Assembly (NCBI GenBank): GCA_020975725.1
Contig: QXJR01000012.1
Span: 62,001-126,000, forward strand
Direction of reading: 5' to 3'
From: Picocystis sp. L7
Lineage: Eukaryota; Chlorophyta; Picocystophyceae; Picocystales; Picocystaceae
DNA length: 64,000 bases
Position 1 is the stretch's first letter; the number at the start of each line of letters is the position of its first letter. Position numbers and translations under genes: made by a program. The notes beneath the pieces are model-generated. The model was not told the origin of the DNA. It searched no databases and saw only the letters and a program-made list of their open reading frames with translations. Below, in pieces: positions 57,511 through 64,000 of this stretch.

Positions 57511-58577
57511 CTCGCGCGGTTCGAGTGCGGATGTCGCTTCGAAGTGCGCCGCCGCCGCCTTCCTCTCTCACCACCTCCCAGGATCCCTAGGGCTTAACTC
57601 CGACTTAACTCTTCCTTCGGGCAGGGAGGAACAGGGAGGGCGTCCGGGACAGGGTCGACGTCCGGGGGCGTGGATCGAGAGGCCCAGAGGGGAGGAGGTC
57701 GATGGAGTTAAGCGAAGTTAAGTGGAAGGGGGGGGGGGGGCGAGATGGATGCCACTTCCCTTGTGTTGGGCACAACGGCAACACGTCCACCGTGGCACAA
57801 CCACGGTTCATCTCCTGGGATGGTGGTCGAAGCGATGGCGAGGAGATCCTGGAGACGGGTGGGAGGTACCCAACGCGCAGGGCGTCGATCGATCCGACCC
57901 TTGTCCAATGTCCGGAAGTGGACCCACAAACCCACACCTTGGAATGTGACCAATGGTTGGCTTGAATTCACATCCTCCCTTTCCTTCCGTTTCGAAGGAA
58001 CACAACACGTGCACGAAGGCCTGTCCCCACACGACAGACGAATGGACGACTCCGAAGGGTCCGCAGACGTCCGCATCGATGCGCACCAATGCATATCCAA
58101 TGCAAGTTCTCATGCAAGCTTGTGCGTTCAGCAACCCGTTGCCGATCATCGACTGCGCCAACATGCCATGAATCCACGTGTTTTGGATGGTTGGATCTGT
58201 TCCAGCCATTCCACATCCAATGGAAGGCCACGAGACGTGCAGGAAACAAACACCAAGGTGCAGGTCCTGTCCACACACATCGGCCAACAAGCAGGAAGAG
58301 AGACGTCCGGAACCAAGTGCAGGTGCGCGTACGCGACGTCTTCAGCCGAGCGCGAACGTGGAAGGTCGAGAAAGGCGACGTTCAGAGGATCCGTGGACGC
58401 TCGCATGATACTGCCTTCCGACAACGAAAACTACGTGGGACGACGGCGTCGCAACCGACGTCGGAAACGCATCCGCGAAACGCGTGGCATGGAAGTGCAA
58501 CTCCGGCTTCGTTTCCAGAGCGTTGGAACGGCCGCCAGCAACACGCGTACATGACAGCAGCAGAAACGTACGAACCT
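57511..58577. promoter_or_regulatory. Upstream region of nucleoplasmin-LOTUS gene
   Basis: 1.1 kb, no confident gene. Contains doublets CTTAACTccgaCTTAACT (57593-57610) and, inverted, AGTTAAGcgaAGTTAAGT (57706-57723), then a run of 12 G. A minus-strand stretch at 58146-58424 is open (SAEDVAYAHLHLVPDVSLPA) and faintly protein-like, but I could not extend it into a gene. Confidence 0.4.
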
Positions 58578-60819
58578 TCAATGTGCTGACTTGGACTTCT
58601 TTGCCTGTGGAACAGCACACTCGTGCAGGGACAAAGCGTCCTCCAATGGGCAGCTCCGCTTTGCGGTCTTTTGGACTGTTGATGGCCTGAGAGATGACAA
58701 GGGAGGTGCAGGAGCTGGATCCAATCTGCACCTCCGCAAACGCTCGCTGCGACGCTCAGGAGTCATGGATGGGCAAGGCTCTGCTTCCCGTACTCGAGTG
58801 CGTGGGAGCTCGGATGCAGCTTTACTGGCGCAACCAGATCCCTTGTGGAATAATGCCCTCCTGCTATGATTCTGTTCACAATCCGTGATTGGAAGATCTG
58901 CACATGGTCGCGCCTCCCGTTCTCTCAGGGGAGAAGGTTCTGGTGTTTGATGGCGCGTGGTGGGCGTGGCCCGTACATGGGCATGCACATGATCTTCAAG
59001 AAACCGCTGAAACGCCAGCATCAACTCCGCATCCAACTCTCCTTCACGGAGGATGCCCACCCTTGAACAGCCAGTAGTAGCAAAAGGCACATGCGGGTCA
59101 TGTTTAAACCTGCGGATCATCTGTTTCAGGATAAGCGCTAGGTGAACGCACGATGCTGCATAGCGCACGTACCACTTGAGATCTTGAAGCACAAACTCGA
59201 AAGGAAGCTGCAACGTATGGTTGAAAAAGGGTATCATTCGGGGACATACCACCCGCTCGATTGCCAGATTGCCTAGCAGGACCAAGATCAGAGAGGTGCT
59301 CAGCTGCGCATGCATCGAACACTGAGACAAAAGGAAAATTCCTGCAGCAACACCAACGAACCAAAATATGTCATCAAGGCCATAATTTCTGCCCAGCAAA
59401 TACATCACAGCTCGGGAAGAGTGCGCTTGCCACTTCGCGAGAGACTCCAGGGTTGCTTGTATCTGATGTTGTGCCTCTGAAACTTTGCCAGACCGTTGGA
59501 GAAGTTGCTTTTGTCTCTCTGAAGCTTCTTCTGCACTCATGGATAATTCTTTGAGCGTGTTTCCGAGTTCAGCAGCATGCTCTTTGTGATCCCGGCTGGA
59601 AGCTGCCATCTGGACCCTCAGCTTTCCCTGCTGAACCAGAATCTGTTCCTGGCTGCTTTTCTGCAGTTGAAGCAAGCCATGCAACTGGGTCAGAGCTGTT
59701 TGCTGCTTCTTCCATACGCTGTTGCTTGCCGCCAGGGCAAGCAAGGATGTGTTGAGGACTTCTGACAAGATCTGCTTTGCTTCGTTGTGGGCCCCTCTCA
59801 TTTCAAGCTGCCCTTCAATGTATTCTCCGCGTAGCTTGTCTAGGTTTCGAAACAAGTGGCTCATTTCATTTTGCATCATGCGAGTGTTCTGAGCAAGGGA
59901 AACTTGCTGAGCTTCTGTCAGTTCCTTTGTACCCTGCAACACTGTAGCAATTTGAGTCTGAGCATGCCCGAGAGCTTCCCTTTGAAGCTGGACCACTTGG
60001 CCCAAGTCGTGCTTGCTCTCTTCCTGGCTTTGCTTGATTTCTTGTGACCGCAACAACAGCTCATGTTGTTGTCTTGAAAAATCTTCTTGGGCTTCCAAGG
60101 TAGCCTTTGCAAACCGATGAATATCTCCCTGCGCTTGTGCAAGGTGTTCTAGCCCCCGGTGCACCTGAGCGACCTTCATGATGGAATTGTCCATGCCCAC
60201 CCGCAGCTCTTGAATGCCCTCTGACACTTTGGCGGTGTTCCGGTACATAAAGTTGATCATTTCTTCCGATGAAACTCTAAAATTGCTGTGGAGCACATAG
60301 ACGCAAATTGAAAGCGCTTGCTATTTATGTTTGCTCTGGGTGTCAGTCATGGAAGCACGGAATCGGCACTGTCCACGGTGCGGAGTTTGATGTGTTCTAC
60401 ATTCTTACCTGCATGTTATTCGTGTAACTGGTCCAAGCAGCTTGATGGTCCTGGAGGCCCGTCAGACACCAGGTGACGTCATTGTGGGGTGCGCAGGAGA
60501 TAGCCCTGCCCCCGCTGGTTTCGAGGTCGCAGCTCGTCAACTGCAGCGCGAATCTCCTGACCTCTTCCTCTCCCATGTCTCTGCACCCGCCAGTCAGCTG
60601 GTCCAAAGCCTTTTTCCAGCAACTTCTTCCCATCGCTCTTTGGATCACACCGAGTTTGCTTTCTTGTTCCCTGGCTTTTGCTTCCAACATGCTCAGTCCA
60701 TGAGCTCCGGCAGCCACTGTTGCCTGGGACGGAATCTCGAACGGCGCGTTGAATTGGCAGGATGCACCTCTCCAGAGCCATGCGTAGACAATTCCTGAAA
60801 CCAGCAGTGCGTGGTGCAT
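58578..60819 (-). CDS. KAR5/GEX1-family nuclear fusion (karyogamy) protein
   Basis: Exons 60819-60409 and 60320-58578. The 88-bp intron has a perfect donor CAG|GTAAGA, branch-like TGACTGACA and acceptor AAATAG; phase 0. The product is 717 residues. It has a signal peptide (MHHALLVSGIVYAWLWRGAS) and a Cys-rich domain at about 66-137 with the KAR5/Brambleberry/GEX1 pattern: CWKKALDQLTGGCRDM, VRRFALQLTSC, ISCAPHNDVTWCLTGL and AWTSYTNNMQ. About 300 residues of Gln-rich coiled coil follow, then two membrane spans near 453-470 and 476-493, and a basic tail. These proteins sit in the nuclear envelope and are required for fusion of gamete nuclei. Family assignment rests on the Cys domain plus the coiled-coil/two-TM layout. 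Confidence 0.8.
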
Positions 60820-61407
60820 TGGTTCTCACGTTCGGTAAGCATTCAGACGATCACGAGTCCACAGACAAAGAGACTGGACACTCCAGGAAGGTAGACCGAC
60901 GTGACCCCATCCCGTCCCATCCGTGATGTTCACAAGAATTCACTGCACTGGTTTATTGGAAAGGCTGACAGACGGGGAGGGACGAAGGATTCCTCGTCTC
61001 AAAGTTTACCGTAAAATCGTCGAGTTAACCGAGAGGAGGGGGGACGTCCTGACCCCGTCACTTCAGGTGGACTCGATGGAAGCAACAACCGGCACCCTTG
61101 AAAAAAGAAAGCAAAGCCTGGGCCAAACGGCTGCAGTCCCTCCTGGAATCTCTTGCAGTGCCAGAACGAATTGCTACGTGCATTGTTTGTCCCCGCTTCC
61201 ATCACCAGCAAACGGGTGGGCCTGAAAGCGGTAAGCAGAGGTCCTGGTCCTATGTCCGGATCCATGCCAGAGAATAGCGCACTGTGGGCAATCCACTGGA
61301 CCTCCAGCGTGGAACGGACTCCCCTCCTGGCTGCCGAATCACCTTCGGGTCTTGCCTTGGCCCCAACCAACAGGACGGGGGAGCAGCAGATTGAAACAAA
61401 GTCCGAT
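60820..61407. other. Intergenic stretch
   Basis: Upstream of the KAR5/GEX1 gene and downstream of ADAT1. One minus-strand frame (61370-60999, containing TRLLVMEAGTNNARSNSFWH) is open but has no recognisable domain. GTTAACCGAG near 61024 resembles the AGTTAAG words upstream of the nucleoplasmin gene. Confidence 0.4.
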
Positions 61408-62817
61408 TCATCCTCCGTCCACCGGTGGCAACCTGAAAGATTCCAAAGAGGAGGGCTTTACGAGCCACTCTTCCAAGGGGGATGGGGGGTCTTTCAAACG
61501 TTGCCAGTTGGAAAAGTATGCACTTCCGAAAGCCTTCTTTGCTTCCCCGTACGTGCAAATCTGCCATCCTTCCTCGGATGGTCCGCGAGCTTTGCAAACC
61601 TCCTGAAAGCGTGCGTAAAGTTCTAGCTTGCAGAGGCTGGATCGAGTCTTGGGTGAGGACCATCCGGGTCCCTTTTTGGCGGCTCCAGCTTTACGTCCGC
61701 TGGCGGCAAGTGTGACTTCATGCACGGCACCTTCCCCCAGCATGGAGGTGCCTAGTTTCCGAGGTGCGCTCCAGTTGATGGAGACCCCGGACGGTACTGT
61801 GCCGGACGTGGAGGCCGTGCAGCATGAAGGAGCTATTCTGGTGGTGTGGATGGCGGGTGGGTGTTGCTGGAAGGGGTGCTCCAGCCTGGCGGCCACCGTT
61901 CGAAACCGACCCACCAACGCACGGTGCAGTGCTTCGTGGCACTTTTGGGTGTCCAAGTTCTCGCCGGCGCCGACGGTGATGGTATCCAGGTAGATTGGTT
62001 TGCACAGGAGGGACGTGAGGAGGCTCCCTTGCACCCCCAAGCAGCACCACTTGGCTATCTTGTCGCTGCAGCTCATGGAGAGCGTGGGTTCCCCTCTTCC
62101 AGGTTTGCGTCTCACCCTACCTTTCTGTTGCACGCCTTCCACTTCGTGCTGCGTGGGCGGTTGGGTACCATCCTTCACCGGCTTTGCACCCGTACGCGCC
62201 TCTTCGTTCACCAAGCAGGCGTCACCGCAGGGTGTTTGGCTGACGTAAAAGTGCCACTTGGTTCCTTCATGGGGTCTTGCTTTGCCGCAGCAGGGACATG
62301 GAACGAAGCAGCCCCAACCTGTGTCGGTCCGCAGGTCTGCCTTTGACCCCTCCCTCTCGCGCGGCGACCCGGGCGCGCCGGTACGGCCATCGTTTCTTCC
62401 TTTGTGTGCATCGGTGGGGTTCCCTTGCACCACTTCTCCTGTCTGTACTTTGCACCTCTTGGCGGTGCTTGTCTCGACGTTCGATTCGGGCGGTTGGTGT
62501 TGGATCCACAGGTTTCTTAGTTGCACGTGCATCCATCGTTTCCACGCCCTCCTGGCCACCGCTTCGGCGTGTGCATCGTACAGCGTCTCTCCTTCTTCGC
62601 CATGGACGTCTTTCCTTCCGCCGACGCACTTGGTGCCAGTGCCCAACGCCACCACGTCCAAGCGCACGCCCACGGGACCGGGACGCGTCGTCTCGACGAG
62701 GAAGGCGGCCAGGACGGTCCGTTCGTGCGGCTGCGGCTTGCCTCGCTTCGGCAAGGCTTCGTAGGCGTCCTTGGCGGCACGCGCCACGGCCTCGTGCGTC
62801 GCGCCACGAGGTTCCAT
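61408..62817 (-). CDS. tRNA-specific adenosine deaminase 1 (ADAT1/Tad1)
   Basis: 469 residues from the ATG at 62817 (MEPRGATHEAVARAAKDAY). It deaminates A37 of tRNA-Ala to inosine in animals and yeast. The ADAR/ADAT1 deaminase core is complete: zinc His and catalytic Glu in DAHAEAVARR (H83, E85), zinc Cys in SQTPCGDAC (C197) and in LSMSCSDKIAKW (C250), with RRKPGRGEP before it, which is typical of the inositol hexakisphosphate-binding ADAR-like fold. An extra Cys/basic insert of about 90 residues lies between the HAE and PCG motifs. The end (GWQICTYGEAKKAFGSAYFS then WLVKP) fits ADAT1. No double-stranded-RNA-binding domain, so not ADAR. It is intronless. Confidence 0.92.
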   Translation of the reverse strand: MEPRGATHEAVARAAKDAYEALPKRGKPQPHERTVLAAFLVETTRPGPVGVRLDVVALGTGTKCVGGRKDVHGEEGETLYDAHAEAVARRAWKRWMHVQLRNLWIQHQPPESNVETSTAKRCKVQTGEVVQGNPTDAHKGRNDGRTGAPGSPREREGSKADLRTDTGWGCFVPCPCCGKARPHEGTKWHFYVSQTPCGDACLVNEEARTGAKPVKDGTQPPTQHEVEGVQQKGRVRRKPGRGEPTLSMSCSDKIAKWCCLGVQGSLLTSLLCKPIYLDTITVGAGENLDTQKCHEALHRALVGRFRTVAARLEHPFQQHPPAIHTTRIAPSCCTASTSGTVPSGVSINWSAPRKLGTSMLGEGAVHEVTLAASGRKAGAAKKGPGWSSPKTRSSLCKLELYARFQEVCKARGPSEEGWQICTYGEAKKAFGSAYFSNWQRLKDPPSPLEEWLVKPSSLESFRLPPVDGG

Positions 62818-62963
62818 CGCCGCTTGGGCGCGGTGCGTCGCGCGATCGCGGACGTGGGAGAATGGGAAGGACGAGAGGGCAAGCAGGCGTACATTGCATC
62901 GTTCGTGCTTCTTCGAATGCACGTGGCGGCGCGAGCTCCGGCGCGCTCAAGCGCGTTCGCACG

Positions 62964-63281
62964 TCATGGACGAGGCGAGGTCTGGGTGTTGCTGGGCGTG
63001 GGCTTCCATCCTGGCGGTCGCGGCGCCACGTCGGATCTCTATCGCGTTGGCGTGCAGGGTCAGCCGACGTCAGCTCCACACGTGGTCCGGACGCATCGAG
63101 CTGCGTTCGTTGGCGCGCGTGCACGCACCTTGGGCGCATAACGGCTCTCTTCCTCGTCTCCACGCGCTTCCCAGGTCCGTTCCAGGTCCACCTTTCCTTG
63201 TGCGTCCGTGGCGGCGTGCACGGGTTCTCCCCATCCCACGCCCAAGGGGTTGTTGGCGTTCGGCGGTCCCCATCGCGACAT
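62964..63281 (-). CDS. Possible 75-residue protein, two exons
   Basis: Exon 1 63281-63129 reads MSRWGPPNANNPLGVGWGEP then DAQGKVDLERTWEARGDEEE to YAPK; exon 2 63038-62964 reads RSDVAPRPPGWKPTPSNTQT and stops. The 90-bp intron has donor AAG|GTGCGT, branch-like GCTGACC and acceptor GCGATAG, phase 0. The GTGCGT donor is the same as in eL34 and two other genes here. The product is small, soluble, and of unknown family. It ends 147 bases before the ADAT1 start. Confidence 0.45.
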
Positions 63282-64000
63282 GGCGCACACGTGCAAGTGC
63301 GCGACACACGAAGAAATGATGGCGCACGAAACGACACGCAGGGACGAACCGGACGGAACCCGGAGCAACTCCCCTTTCAGACCGGAGAAGGAACCCCGAT
63401 CGAAACCGAAGGGGTGTCCTTTCGATCGCCCGGTTCCGATCCGAAGGAGCGTTACCCCGGGGCGTCCTTTCGACTTCCCCCCTTTCGAACCCGATGGAAG
63501 GAAGGGGATGAAAGGGAACGGGGAGACGGAAGAGAAAGCGTTACGAAAGGGAGTTTCTTCTCCACGGTGGGATACGAGGTGTCCCAGGGTCGCCAGGGTC
63601 CAGCGAACACGCGCGTGTCGCGTACACTCACGTGCACGTCCCTTCTTCCAAGCACCAAGTGAACGTCGCGGAAGATCCGAAGACGGGCGAAGCATCCCAT
63701 CCGAGGGGGCATGGACGTCCATCGCCCACCGTCTCGCTTCGGAGCGACGACCAAACCCAAGGAAGTGAACCGTCGCGTGACGAGCATCCAAGCTCGCCAT
63801 GCGACGCCAAAGATCCTCGGAATGAAAGAGGAATACAAAAGTTCCCTACAAAGAACGAGAAATCGAACGCGAAACGAAAGGCAGATTTTGCTGGGTCGTC
63901 CGCACCCGTTTGACTATGTTGCGATCCAGATCGCAACAATTCTCATGTACACACGATTGTGTGCCAACCCCCAGATGGCTTGGAAGAAGTTCGGCGGAAG
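63282..64000. other. Window end, upstream region
   Basis: No gene assigned. Contains the promoter-type words CTTTCGAACCC and CCCCCCTTTCGA near 63476-63490 and, near the end (63922-63941), the palindrome-like GTTGCGATCCAGATCGCAAC. An adjacent gene may begin beyond the window. Confidence 0.4.

Noticed and set aside
58146-58424. Minus-strand frame containing VAYAHLHLVPDVSLPACWPM as a gene
   Set aside because: Could not be extended by splicing into a convincing start or end, and no family is recognised.

Overview
The window looks like nuclear DNA of a unicellular photosynthetic eukaryote (an alga). Genes are close together, most are on the minus strand, and introns are few and short (about 43-249 bp in the models below). 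Several products point to a plastid and to the plant/algal lineage: a plant-type O-acetylserine(thiol)lyase with a leader rich in Arg/Ser/Thr, a Ycf49-like plastid membrane protein, a plant-type ribosomal protein eL34 ([10 protein letters not shown]), a nucleoplasmin-fold protein beginning MFWG as in plant HD2/FKBP proteins, and a homeodomain with WOX-like spacing. TGTAA, the poly(A) signal used by green algae, follows three genes (MCM6, cysteine synthase, eL34). That fits the green lineage but does not prove it.

Layout. 1-9.5 kb: a type II membrane protein, an inositol monophosphatase, oligopeptidase B, and a large EF-hand/SAM/FN3/zinc-finger membrane protein, all minus. 9.9-14.8 kb: MCM6 (minus) facing cysteine synthase (plus) across a pyrimidine-rich shared promoter. 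15-19.2 kb: a second inositol monophosphatase, an unresolved small spliced gene, and eL34 (three exons) divergent from an LSM11-like Sm protein. 19.6-24.3 kb: an importin-beta-like protein and an OCT-like MFS transporter. 24.6-32 kb: small spliced genes plus the homeobox gene. 32.6-38.2 kb: two secreted lamin-tail-domain/propeller paralogues flanking a five-exon gene. All three carry the same paired palindrome just upstream of the start. 38.7-51.7 kb: an AAMP/Sqt1 WD40 protein, then an intronless 11.5-kb VPS13-type lipid-transfer protein gene. 51.7-55 kb: an AT-richer island without recognisable genes. 55-63.3 kb: Ycf49-like, nucleoplasmin-LOTUS, KAR5/GEX1 karyogamy protein, ADAT1 and a possible 75-residue protein.

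The most interesting items are the CGTTGCAACG pairs shared by three consecutive genes (a possible small regulon around the lamin-tail-domain paralogues), a KAR5/GEX1 protein implying a sexual cycle, a nucleoplasmin plus LOTUS fusion, a VPS13 protein with an N-terminal membrane helix, and the EF-hand/SAM/FN3/zinc-finger receptor-like protein. All exon models were made by eye from splice signals and reading-frame continuity. No transcript or database evidence was available.
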